A DNA stretch of 64,000 nt from Thermoanaerobaculia bacterium. GTDB lineage: Bacteria; Acidobacteriota; Thermoanaerobaculia; Multivoradales; J023. Positions 8,978-17,156 of this stretch are shown here, piece by piece. Location of the stretch: contig JAUIJL010000014.1 in NCBI GenBank assembly GCA_030431255.1, positions 62,001 through 126,000 on the forward strand. Reading direction: 5' to 3'. The position numbers and the translations under genes were made by a program. How positions within the stretch are numbered: the stretch's first letter is position 1; every line of letters begins with the position of its first letter. The notes beneath the pieces were generated by a model, which worked only from the letters and a program-made list of their open reading frames with translations, did no database searches and was not told the DNA's origin.

Positions 8978-9534
8978 CGTCGTCATTGCCTCCGAGCCGA
9001 GCCCGTCGCATCCCGGCCGCCATCGCTCGACGCATCCGCGAGCACGCCCAGCTCGGGCCGTTCTTCGGCAGCGCCGAGGAACCGGGCAACCGGGTGCTCT
9101 TCGTCAAAAGCGCGGTGTTGTTGCGGGCTCCGGGAACGTCCCTCAGCGCCGATCGCCTCTACCTCTGCGGCGAGAGCCTGGTGGAGGAGGGCACCGGTAC
9201 GGGGCGCCATGGTGGCCAGAGCGTGGCCACGTCGTTGATTTATACCTTGTCCGCCTCCCAAAGCATCGACACCACCGACGGCGTGCTCGCTTGGCTCGAT
9301 GTGGTCGACGCCATTTTCGGCGCGCTGCAACAGGATGACGGCGTGCTGACTGACGAGCTGGGCCGTCTCACGGACGGTGTCTTACGGCTGGATCGAGCCC
9401 CCAAGCCGGTGGTGCTTCGAGATCAGAGCATTTTGGCGGTGGAGCTGATCGCCACCCATCGGACCTGTGATTTCCACCTCGAAACCCGCCACGACCTCTC
9501 AGTCGCCGGCCACGACGGCTTACCCAACGTTTGA
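8974..9534 (+). CDS. Tail terminator-like protein
   Basis: The 186-residue protein follows the tail-completion gene and precedes the tail tube gene, the usual location of the tail terminator or gp37-like neck protein. A TTG start overlaps the preceding stop (TTGA). A beta-rich middle (NRVLFVKSAVLLRAPG), LSASQSIDTTDGVLAWLDVVDAIFGAL and a C-terminal QSILAVELIATHRTCDFHLETRHDL fit that class loosely. Function is positional inference. Confidence 0.5.
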   Translation: MTSSLPPSRARRIPAAIARRIREHAQLGPFFGSAEEPGNRVLFVKSAVLLRAPGTSLSADRLYLCGESLVEEGTGTGRHGGQSVATSLIYTLSASQSIDTTDGVLAWLDVVDAIFGALQQDDGVLTDELGRLTDGVLRLDRAPKPVVLRDQSILAVELIATHRTCDFHLETRHDLSVAGHDGLPNV

Positions 9535-9582
9535 CTTTTATACCCATCCGGCAAAAACCAACCCATCTGAAAGGCAGGTGCA

Positions 9583-10971
9583 ATGAGCGGAACCGCCACA
9601 GGATCGAGTGCCGATTTTGGCGCCGGGGTCGAGCTTCGGCCGACCCAGCCCCAACAAGGCCGAATGCGGCAATACATCATGTTGCCGAGCGTCGACGTGC
9701 AAGGCAAGGACGAAACCACCGACCCGTCGAAGGTGTCGTTGGGCACGGGCAAGGCGGAAGGGGTGCCCGGCAAAATCAGCGGCACCTTCGACGTCGGCCT
9801 GCGCACGGCGCCGGGCACGTGGGTGCCGTGGCTGGCGTTTTTCGCCGGTGGAGCGATCACCAAGAGCGAGCCGGAGACCGGGGTCTACCGCTACGCCTTC
9901 GACGCCGTCCGCACCTCGGACCTTGTGAGCGCGCCGACCTTTTCCGCGGTCCTGGGTCGCAATCCCGTGGATACGGTGCGGCGCGACGGCATCGCGCCGA
10001 CGGAGCTCACCGCGGCGAGTGGCAACAACACGGAGGTGGCCACGCGCATCAAGGGATTCAGCACCCACGGCTGCAAATTCGGTTTCGCACGGGCCGACGG
10101 CGCCAACACGGGCGGCTATCCCTATCAGCCGATCCTCCGCGGTATCGCCGCGTCCGACGCCCAATCCATCCACCTGCGGGTCACGTCCAAGGCCCCGCTA
10201 CGCATCCGCTTGGAGCAGGCGGACACGCCGACCTGGGCGGGGTTCGAGCTGGATTTGAGCGCGTCCTACACCGATGATGGCTACGCCGTGTGGGAGGTGG
10301 CGCGCGGCGCCGATCGGGCCCATTTAGGGGTGGTGCAGGGCAATAATTGGAATCCCATGGAAGTGGTGATGCCCGGAACCCTCGCCGACCATGCCTTGCT
10401 CGAGGTCGGCGACACCTGGACCTTCGACCGGCCCGGCGCCTGGCGCGTGCGGGACTTGGCGTTGCCCAGCGGCGATGCCGACACCTACGAAAAGACCTCG
10501 GCCGCGTTCGACCTGGTGGTGTGGGAATACGGTCAGACCCAGAAATTCCGCGTCCAAGGGGCCAACAATATCGACCTCAACCTGACCAGCGGCGCCGAGC
10601 CCGACGACGGCACCGGTAGCCGGGCGGCGTTCAGTATTTTGCGCGAGCAACCCATCGGATATTCCATCGGCATCAATCGCAAGCTGGCGAGTAAATTCTT
10701 TCTAGACGGCTCGGAGCGTCAAAGGCGCTACGGAACCGAGCTGACCCTGCGCGGGCCCGATATCGGCACCAGCCACACCTATCAAGACAGTGTTCGGATT
10801 GTGGCGCCTTACAATGCGATCAAGGATTATTCCGCGCCGGTTCCGTCGGTGGCCACCATCGTGGAAGGCTTCGCCTTGGATGCCCGGGAATCACCGGACG
10901 GCTCGCCCGCGATTTCGGTGGAGATCACCACGGAAGCGGATTACGACGTGGCGTCGCTGACTTATATCTGA
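9583..10971 (+). CDS. Major tail tube protein
   Basis: This 462-residue protein forms the tail tube through which DNA passes, if the call is right. An N-terminal KVSLGTGKAEGVPGKISGTFDVGLR segment is followed by PGTWVPWLAFFAGG near 80, as seen in tube proteins. A second beta-rich half may be a duplicated tube domain or an Ig-like decoration. A ribosome site (AAAGGCAGG) precedes ATG 9583. No sheath gene follows, so a long non-contractile tail is inferred. Confidence 0.65.
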   Translation: MSGTATGSSADFGAGVELRPTQPQQGRMRQYIMLPSVDVQGKDETTDPSKVSLGTGKAEGVPGKISGTFDVGLRTAPGTWVPWLAFFAGGAITKSEPETGVYRYAFDAVRTSDLVSAPTFSAVLGRNPVDTVRRDGIAPTELTAASGNNTEVATRIKGFSTHGCKFGFARADGANTGGYPYQPILRGIAASDAQSIHLRVTSKAPLRIRLEQADTPTWAGFELDLSASYTDDGYAVWEVARGADRAHLGVVQGNNWNPMEVVMPGTLADHALLEVGDTWTFDRPGAWRVRDLALPSGDADTYEKTSAAFDLVVWEYGQTQKFRVQGANNIDLNLTSGAEPDDGTGSRAAFSILREQPIGYSIGINRKLASKFFLDGSERQRRYGTELTLRGPDIGTSHTYQDSVRIVAPYNAIKDYSAPVPSVATIVEGFALDARESPDGSPAISVEITTEADYDVASLTYI

Positions 10972-11642
10972 TGCCGGGCATCAAGGCGGTTTCGTTCAAT
11001 GGTCGGCGGTTGACCAAGGGGGCGGAGACTTGGACGGTACGGGCTGAGGATTTGCGTACGGGTCGACGGTTGGCGTTGGGCGATTATCTGCAAACCACCG
11101 AGCGGGTCGAGCCGGGCCGTCCACTCTTGACGCGGAAGCTGCGGTGGTCGGCGAGGTGGCGGGATCTCGGGCCGGATCTCTCGATCCTAGAAAACGCCCT
11201 GGCCACGCCTGGGCCTTGGCGGTTTACGCCTTGGCGTCAAATTCCGGTGGCGTATCGGGGGAACGGCGATCGAAAGGAATTCTACCTTCCGCGCGGGTGG
11301 TGCCTGGCGGACATCGTTGAGCCAACTCCTCATCCGTCCGCTGTGCTCGATGAGCTTGGCCACCATGTGGTGATCGGCGGTGAGGTCGTTCCTTTGGTGA
11401 TCAAGGAACCGGGCGAGTACGACAGCGGCGAGCCTGAGCCGGGGGAGGCATGGGTCCGTGGAGAGGATCCGGGGCGAGAGGGTGAGCAGGTTTTCAAGCT
11501 CGGCATCGCGCCTGTGGCGGGTTTGGATTTCGTGGCGCGGGTCACGCCGTCGCATTGGGTCTACCGAGCCCCGTCGGCCGATGATCGCGAGCTGACGGGT
11601 CCGTCGGTAGAGCCGCTGGGGTTGGAGTTGTGGGAGGGATAG
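10971..11642 (+). CDS. Hypothetical tail protein upstream of the cargo block
   Basis: The 223-residue protein starts at an ATG overlapping the tube gene stop (TGATG). It is hydrophilic and beta-rich (GIKAVSFNGRRLTKGAETWTV; WRFTPWRQIPVAY) and ends in RELTGPSVEPLGLELWEG. No family is recognised; by position it is a distal tail or tube-associated protein. Its 3' end is the boundary of the inserted minus-strand cargo genes. A sequence resembling this end recurs at about 12,360-12,395. Confidence 0.6.
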   Translation: MPGIKAVSFNGRRLTKGAETWTVRAEDLRTGRRLALGDYLQTTERVEPGRPLLTRKLRWSARWRDLGPDLSILENALATPGPWRFTPWRQIPVAYRGNGDRKEFYLPRGWCLADIVEPTPHPSAVLDELGHHVVIGGEVVPLVIKEPGEYDSGEPEPGEAWVRGEDPGREGEQVFKLGIAPVAGLDFVARVTPSHWVYRAPSADDRELTGPSVEPLGLELWEG

Positions 11643-11671
11643 AGCGTGTTTTCGACGATGGATTGTAGTAT

Positions 11672-12268
11672 CTATTCTGCGAGCCAATCTTCTACTTCGA
11701 GATCCTCCAAAGCCTTGGCTACGATTTTGTCGCGGTAGCGGTTGGTATGGACACGGAGGGCCAAGCCGGCAAGAAGGCTAAACAAAGCGATCATAAAACC
11801 AAGAGTCGATCCTGCTGAGCAAATAATGAACTGCAGCCAAGTTGCGCCAAAGAGGTAAGCCCCAGCGACCCAGGTGTTGATATCGCCTATGATTTCAAAC
11901 ACTAGTCCTTGGCTGTTACGAGCCCGGTGCCAAATCCAGTGCTCCCAGCCCCTTTTACATCCAGCACTTTTTTCTACCAAAAGCAAAAAGGCACCAACTC
12001 TCCGAGCGCTTCGAGCTGAGGTTAAGGCCACGTGCCAAAGAGCAAGGTTGACAAGGGCACCGGTTAATATCACCACTACGCATAGCGTCAGAGGATCATT
12101 GACGAGGGCCGAATCTGGAGGTCTTTCCAAAGTCACAGAGCGGGTAATAAGCGCCACGGCGGCCCCCGCGGCTGCAATCGACCACGATTGTGCCACTCCA
12201 TTCCGTCTCATGTGCTCCTGTAGTTCTTTCCGTGCCTCAGAATATATGGTGTCGTCGCTCAGTCCCAC
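11672..12268 (-). CDS. Four-helix membrane protein, putative defence effector
   Basis: This 198-residue protein (GTG start) has an N-terminal amphipathic segment, then four hydrophobic stretches: about 28-46, 62-84, 132-150 and 153-172. It ends in a charged helix (DKIVAKALEDLEVEDW). I recognise no named family; small multi-helix membrane proteins next to sensors are common effectors in abortive infection systems (established pattern). It is the last gene of a minus-strand trio with the TIR and HEPN-like genes, and its GC is clearly below that of the surrounding virion genes. Confidence 0.65.
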   Translation of the reverse strand: MGLSDDTIYSEARKELQEHMRRNGVAQSWSIAAAGAAVALITRSVTLERPPDSALVNDPLTLCVVVILTGALVNLALWHVALTSARSARRVGAFLLLVEKSAGCKRGWEHWIWHRARNSQGLVFEIIGDINTWVAGAYLFGATWLQFIICSAGSTLGFMIALFSLLAGLALRVHTNRYRDKIVAKALEDLEVEDWLAE

Positions 12269-12354
12269 GATTTTCTCCCAATTAAATGTTATTTATCCGA
12301 ATGAGCAGAGACTCGCTCCTTTCCGGCTCTTTGGAACTACTTGCTCAATTGGCC

Positions 12355-12395
12355 TGCGATTGCGAGCTGGCCGGGCCGTCGACCGAGCCGTTATA
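12355..12395 (+). other. GC-rich relic resembling the end of the upstream tail gene
   Basis: Between two lower-GC cargo genes, a GC-rich run reads CELAGPSTEPL-stop. It parallels RELTGPSVEPL at the end of the 10971-11642 tail gene, with conserved bases GCGAGCTG, CCGTCG and GAGCCG in the same order. The similarity is short and could be chance. It suggests cargo was inserted at the tail gene end more than once. Confidence 0.35.
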
Positions 12396-12422
12396 GGAAG
12401 GTTACACGCCGAGAGAAGTTGT

Positions 12423-13397
12423 TCATGCCGTCGAGTCTCTCACTGCACGTTTTAGGCTTGCTTTCTTGCTCTCTACAAGGAACCCACTAGCAGTTTCCCC
12501 AAGCCTCAACAGCCCGCGATTCTCAAGTTGATGAAGTATCACGATGACTTCAAACTTGGGAACTGCAAGCAACTGGGCCAACGTGACATCAGCAATGAAG
12601 CGTTCGCCGTTGATGATTGCTGCGGCAATTCGATCTGTCTTCTCAGGATACTCCGGGTCAACGGATTCAAAATACTCACCCAGTGAATTCCATGTAACAA
12701 AGAAAAACGGCTGGATCTCGGCGGCTATCCCGGGTTCTCGTAGATAACCGCGCTCCTCTAGCGCCTGCAAAGATTCAAGGAAGACCTCCCGGGGTACGCC
12801 TCTTTTTTCGAGACGCCTCCACACGGCATCTGTGTCGGCCATGCTACTAGCCTTCGAGAACGCCTGCTCAGCGAATCCAGAGAGGACAATTCGATCCTGT
12901 TTCGAAAGATATGTGAATGCTGTGGCAAGCTCTCGAATATAGGAGGGCGGCTGGCCAAGCTCAGGCTTCGCGGTGTATCCAAATACTGAGTCGACGACCT
13001 TTCCTACGGGCTCATCAAGTTCATCTAAGTCGTCGACGCGGATATAGAGGGTGGCCTGAAGCGAAACAGGAGGTTCGCAACCATCGAGAACTACAGGGAT
13101 CAAGAGGGTCCCTCTCTGTATCCTTGCTACTACCGAGGCGTCGAGTTCTTGCCGGACCCAAGGCTTGTCGACGCTCCAACTTGAAATCACGAGAATCACC
13201 GCATCCGCGCCGCCGATTCCCTCCTCGAAAATCTTCTCTACCAGACTGTCGCCAGGCCTGATTTCCCAATGATCGAGCCACACATCCAAACCCATCGCTC
13301 TTAGAGAGCCTGCAAACTCAAGCACGAAGCGATCTTTGTCTTCAGTCGCGTGGCTTAGAAAGACCCGTGGTGGATCATTGATCTTTTTGTTCTTCAT
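12423..13397 (-). CDS. TIR-domain protein with C-terminal helical/winged region
   Basis: Residues 10-130 form a TIR domain: RVFLSHATEDK at about 11-21, GLDVWLDHWEIRPGDSL near 36-52, then SWSVDKPWVRQELD with the candidate catalytic Glu at 84. Many bacterial TIR domains cleave NAD+ during phage defence; others signal (family knowledge). Residues 150-324 look like one or two winged-helix-like repeats (YLSKQDRIVLSGFAEQAF; FEVIVILHQLENRGLLRL). ATG 13397 has an adjacent AAGG. It lies between the HEPN-like and membrane genes on the same strand, so one operon is plausible. Low GC relative to flanks indicates later acquisition. Confidence 0.8.
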   Translation of the reverse strand: MKNKKINDPPRVFLSHATEDKDRFVLEFAGSLRAMGLDVWLDHWEIRPGDSLVEKIFEEGIGGADAVILVISSWSVDKPWVRQELDASVVARIQRGTLLIPVVLDGCEPPVSLQATLYIRVDDLDELDEPVGKVVDSVFGYTAKPELGQPPSYIRELATAFTYLSKQDRIVLSGFAEQAFSKASSMADTDAVWRRLEKRGVPREVFLESLQALEERGYLREPGIAAEIQPFFFVTWNSLGEYFESVDPEYPEKTDRIAAAIINGERFIADVTLAQLLAVPKFEVIVILHQLENRGLLRLGETASGFLVESKKASLKRAVRDSTA

Positions 13398-13530
13398 CCT
13401 TCAGATCCAAGCGAATCGATTGAAGCGTGTAACGGCCACCAGCTCACCGCGCAGCTGGAGCGCGGAGCGCGGAGGCTGTCCGGTGGAGCTGTGGGTTAGG
13501 CGGGGTTTAGAGCACGCAGGAACGTTTGCT

Positions 13531-14415
13531 CTAGTGATTCTGTTCATCAGATTCCTGTAGCCCCCCGTCAACCATGATTGCGCTGCTCACTTGGATTGAG
13601 ATCTCAGGCCCAACAAACGTGTAGGAGCCAGGGATGTCGGCGGCAAGACCAAGCCGACAGAAATTCGCAACACAATCGGCTACAACCTCGTGAGCCTTGC
13701 TAACATCTTCGAAATTCCAGTCAGGTGAATACTTCTCATGGACTACTTTATTTCTGTCTCGCTGCAGTTGGTCGATCTTTCGCAGGAGATCTCCGTCCGC
13801 GTCACTTTTGCAGAGCTTTGCCGCTCGCTTCAAAACCTTGCTGTAATCGCCTTTGGATGCCGCGGTTGATGCGGACCTTGCAAGATCCAAGATCAGACCA
13901 TCATAGTCTTCGGCGTTCAGAATCCGCGTCAGTTTCACATGCCCCTTCTGGTCCTCACCTCCGACGTACTCAAACATACGTTCGGGATGTCTAACAAACA
14001 TGCTAAAGAAGAAGTTCTTCGAAGCAATTTCAAACGTGGTGCAGAGGGTCACAAGAGTCTGAGAAGCGAGGTGAACCAACGCTTTTGCAAGGTCTCCGAC
14101 GTACTCCTGTCTTAGCCTCTTGACGTCTTCATCGGAGAATGATGGCCCCACATGGACAGAGCGGATAGACTCCCGATGAGTTTCCACGGCTGACGAATTG
14201 CTCACATACTCATGGAGGCACTTGTAGTTGATGAAATCTTCCAGAGCTTTCCACGCCCAAAGGTCACCGTCGAAAGACGCCTCCGCAAAGACTTCGTTAG
14301 TTGACAGCTGGTCCACTGCTAGTCCTTTGATTTCGGTAAGTTTGGATCTCGCCTGGAGTGTCACAGGCCAGGGATTCGTCAGACGGCTCGCGCCTAACTT
14401 TAGAGTGGACGACAC
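13531..14415 (-). CDS. HEPN-like domain protein, putative RNase
   Basis: The 294-residue helical protein carries RNKVVHEK, an R-x4-H motif with Arg221 and His226, the signature of HEPN RNases. An upstream SDADGDLLRKIDQLQRD helix and a downstream FEDVSKAHEVVADCVANF helix complete a HEPN-like bundle. The N-terminal 120 residues are of unknown function. HEPN proteins act as RNase toxins or effectors in defence and toxin-antitoxin systems (family knowledge). The GTG start at 14415 is uncertain. It is the first gene of the minus-strand cargo trio. Confidence 0.65.
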   Translation of the reverse strand: MSSTLKLGASRLTNPWPVTLQARSKLTEIKGLAVDQLSTNEVFAEASFDGDLWAWKALEDFINYKCLHEYVSNSSAVETHRESIRSVHVGPSFSDEDVKRLRQEYVGDLAKALVHLASQTLVTLCTTFEIASKNFFFSMFVRHPERMFEYVGGEDQKGHVKLTRILNAEDYDGLILDLARSASTAASKGDYSKVLKRAAKLCKSDADGDLLRKIDQLQRDRNKVVHEKYSPDWNFEDVSKAHEVVADCVANFCRLGLAADIPGSYTFVGPEISIQVSSAIMVDGGLQESDEQNH

Positions 14416-14545
14416 ACCCGTCCCCGCTTTTATTCCCGAGTTTGCGCAATGCGATTTGTCGGCGAGCGGCGAAGCTTGGCATATCCCTCTCCTGATAAAT
14501 GATCTAGCCAGGGACTTTAGCGGCTGGCCAGGCTGATAGTCAACG

Positions 14546-14571
14546 ATCCATGGCGAACGTTCGCCATGGAT
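14546..14571. repeat. Perfect 26-bp palindrome upstream of cargo trio
   Basis: ATCCATGGCGAAC at 14546-14558 is followed directly by its exact reverse complement (14559-14571). It lies about 130 bp upstream of the HEPN-like gene start and about 320 bp before the next tail gene. A spacer-free palindrome of this size is typical of a dimeric regulator operator or a recombination site. The remainder of 14,416-14,894 holds no gene I can support. Confidence 0.7.
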
Positions 14572-14894
14572 ACGGTTCGTAAGATGCTGACTATAAGAGA
14601 GATATTCGATTTGGGTTGACCATATTCAATCTGTGGGTGTTGGAGTGACGGGCTAATCTTCGAGTTGGCGCGAACTCGACGATGTTCGGTAGTGAGCCTG
14701 TCGACTTTGTCGGATAGACGCGGGCGTTGTTGGGCCTAGGCTCGGCCGCGGACGCTACCCCCAATGCCACCGACTTTGAGGCATTCAGAATCCCACTGAA
14801 TTCCCGTAAACCACCTTTCAACAGACCTTTAACCCCCGTCCGTCAGCTTCCGCGGATTCCCATCCAACAACCTCCATGATGACCTGGGCCTTCC

Positions 14895-17156
14895 ATGTCG
14901 ACGGCCCTTCACCTCTCCTACCGCCTTGCCCTCACACCCGGCTCCCTGGATCTGGCCTACACCGTCGACGGTGAGGCGGTCGCCCTCGGCCTGAGCTACC
15001 AGGTCGACGACACCGTCTTTCGATCCCTCCGTGCCCGACCCAGGTCAGCCGGTCTCCGCCTTTTGCTCAACGGCCACGACGTCACCCGAAGTCTGACCGG
15101 TCCGATCACCTGGACCCGCCGACGAGACAGCCCGATCCGCCAGGGACGTTTCGACCTGGCGGGAACGGAGTTTCTGCCCCATCTGAGCCGAGAGACATGG
15201 ACACTCACGCCGCTCGAAATCTGGGGCTGCATCGGCCCACCGGCCGAGGAAGTGGAGCGGCTCTTACTCTCGGGCTACGTGATCACCAGCGACTCCGAGC
15301 CCGTGGGCCGCATCACCTCAGTGAGCTTTGCCGACCGCGGCGGGATCCATCACCAAGCCGATGCGTGTTTCGAAGCCGCACCTTTGGCAGGATTAAATCA
15401 AGGCCAGATTCTAAAAAACATTTCTTATAGCGCGGGCATCCCCGAAGCCGACGCCCCGGTCGGCACCCGCATCACCAAACCCGTCACCACCCAGGGCAAA
15501 CCCGCCTTTTCCGTCCTATCCAGCTTGGCCGACGCCGCCGGATGGTGGCTCCGGTTCGACGATGAGACCGGCGACGACGAGACCGGCGGGCTCAAGGCCG
15601 AGGAATTCCGCCTCAAGCGTCCGCCCCAAGCCGCCGACGAGGTCTGGCACCTGCGCGAGCTCTACGCACCGCCGCAGGTCTCACCGCCTCAGCCCTTGCC
15701 GTCCCGCTGGTTGGTTCGATTCACCTCGGCCGTGGAGGTGGACGAAGCCGGAATCGAAACCGAGACCACCAAAACCACCATTGAGAGCATCTACGCCCCG
15801 CGGGCGGCCGTGGCCAGGCAGACCGGCGAGATCAGCGACGGCGGCGAGCCGTTGACGGTGCCGCTGGAGGTCGGGACCGAGGCGTCCCTTCGGGTCACAA
15901 AGATCCTTTGTGAGACCACCCAACGCCGCGCGGATCTGGTGATCCGCCGGGTGGTGGAGGAATACGGCTGGTTCAACTTGGAGCGGGCCCGGCTGCGGGT
16001 GTCGCCGTCGGCCTTCGGCGAATTCGCGGAGATCTACGCCACCCATGAAACCTACGTGGACGATTCCGGCGTCGGTCGATGGTGGCCGAAGGAACGATTC
16101 ATGCTCATCCGCCGGGTGATCGAGACGCCGGTTTACGACGCCGCCGGCACGGTGCTCTCCCAGACCCGCGACCTGTGGGAATACGGCGGCACGGTGGCGG
16201 GTCTCCGCCATCCCGGCGACGACACCATCCACAATGTCGCCAACGCCGGCATTGGGTCCGACGGTGAGAGCTACGATGATTTCGACCAAACCCCGGGCAC
16301 CTTCAACTTGGCAGGGAGGATCTTCCGATTCCGCCTGACCGAGCGGCGCACCGTGACCTATCACTATGGCGACACCGGGCACGCCGCCCAGCAGGTGGAG
16401 CGGGTCTGGCGGTTCTTCAGCCCCCAAGCGTCGGTGGACGAAGCCCACGCCCAACATTGGATTACGGCTTCGGGCCGTGGCCAGGTGGAGATGCTCGCCC
16501 AATGGCGGGAGGTCCAGACCACCAGCCGAATCACCACCACCGACACCGCCGGGCGGGTCGCCACACAAATCGACGGGGTGGACGCTTGGCTCACCTTCAC
16601 CCGTCCTCAAGGCCGTTTCGATTGGGGCGGCTCCCGCTCCGATGCGGTGGAATCCGTTTGGGGCACGGAGCAGGTGCAGACCAAGAGCTATGTGGTGCTC
16701 TCGGATCAGCATTACGAGCTGGTACACGACGACGGAAGCCGCGAGCTACACACCGGCCAGCCACCCTTGCCCCAATACCTGGCGTCGACATGGACCCGGC
16801 TGACCCAGGAAGCCTTCGAGGTAGTGATCGACGATCCCGTGCTTTTGGAGTCGTTCGGATTCTCCCGTCGGGTGATCCAAAACGAGTGGATCGAAACCAC
16901 CGCCCAAGCCGTCGACTATTTGGGCCGACGCTTCGACGCGGAATACGCCCATGAGCTGATCATCGCCCGGCCCCTGACCCAAGCGGATGTGGGCTCGACC
17001 ATTCACGTGGTCGACCGGGAGCGCGGCATCGACCACCGCATGATCGTGCACCAAGTGGAAACCCGCATCGGCCCGGCGGAAGCCGACGGGATCTACGTCT
17101 TGCGTCAGCCCTTGGGCTCGGGCGTGAGGGCTCTTTCAGCAGGGCAGGGCCCATGA
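14895..17156 (+). CDS. Distal tail / tail-hub-like protein
   Basis: The 753-residue protein resumes the virion operon after the cargo. Its N-terminal half has features of tail-hub proteins: LLLNGHDVTRSLTGPITWTRR near 55-75, LSGYVITSDSEPVGRITSVSFADRGG near 125-150 and GQILKNISYSAG near 172. The C-terminal half is a beta-rich region of repeated strands. It overlaps the next gene by ATGA. No specific family was matched; role by position among tail genes. Confidence 0.55.
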   Translation: MSTALHLSYRLALTPGSLDLAYTVDGEAVALGLSYQVDDTVFRSLRARPRSAGLRLLLNGHDVTRSLTGPITWTRRRDSPIRQGRFDLAGTEFLPHLSRETWTLTPLEIWGCIGPPAEEVERLLLSGYVITSDSEPVGRITSVSFADRGGIHHQADACFEAAPLAGLNQGQILKNISYSAGIPEADAPVGTRITKPVTTQGKPAFSVLSSLADAAGWWLRFDDETGDDETGGLKAEEFRLKRPPQAADEVWHLRELYAPPQVSPPQPLPSRWLVRFTSAVEVDEAGIETETTKTTIESIYAPRAAVARQTGEISDGGEPLTVPLEVGTEASLRVTKILCETTQRRADLVIRRVVEEYGWFNLERARLRVSPSAFGEFAEIYATHETYVDDSGVGRWWPKERFMLIRRVIETPVYDAAGTVLSQTRDLWEYGGTVAGLRHPGDDTIHNVANAGIGSDGESYDDFDQTPGTFNLAGRIFRFRLTERRTVTYHYGDTGHAAQQVERVWRFFSPQASVDEAHAQHWITASGRGQVEMLAQWREVQTTSRITTTDTAGRVATQIDGVDAWLTFTRPQGRFDWGGSRSDAVESVWGTEQVQTKSYVVLSDQHYELVHDDGSRELHTGQPPLPQYLASTWTRLTQEAFEVVIDDPVLLESFGFSRRVIQNEWIETTAQAVDYLGRRFDAEYAHELIIARPLTQADVGSTIHVVDRERGIDHRMIVHQVETRIGPAEADGIYVLRQPLGSGVRALSAGQGP

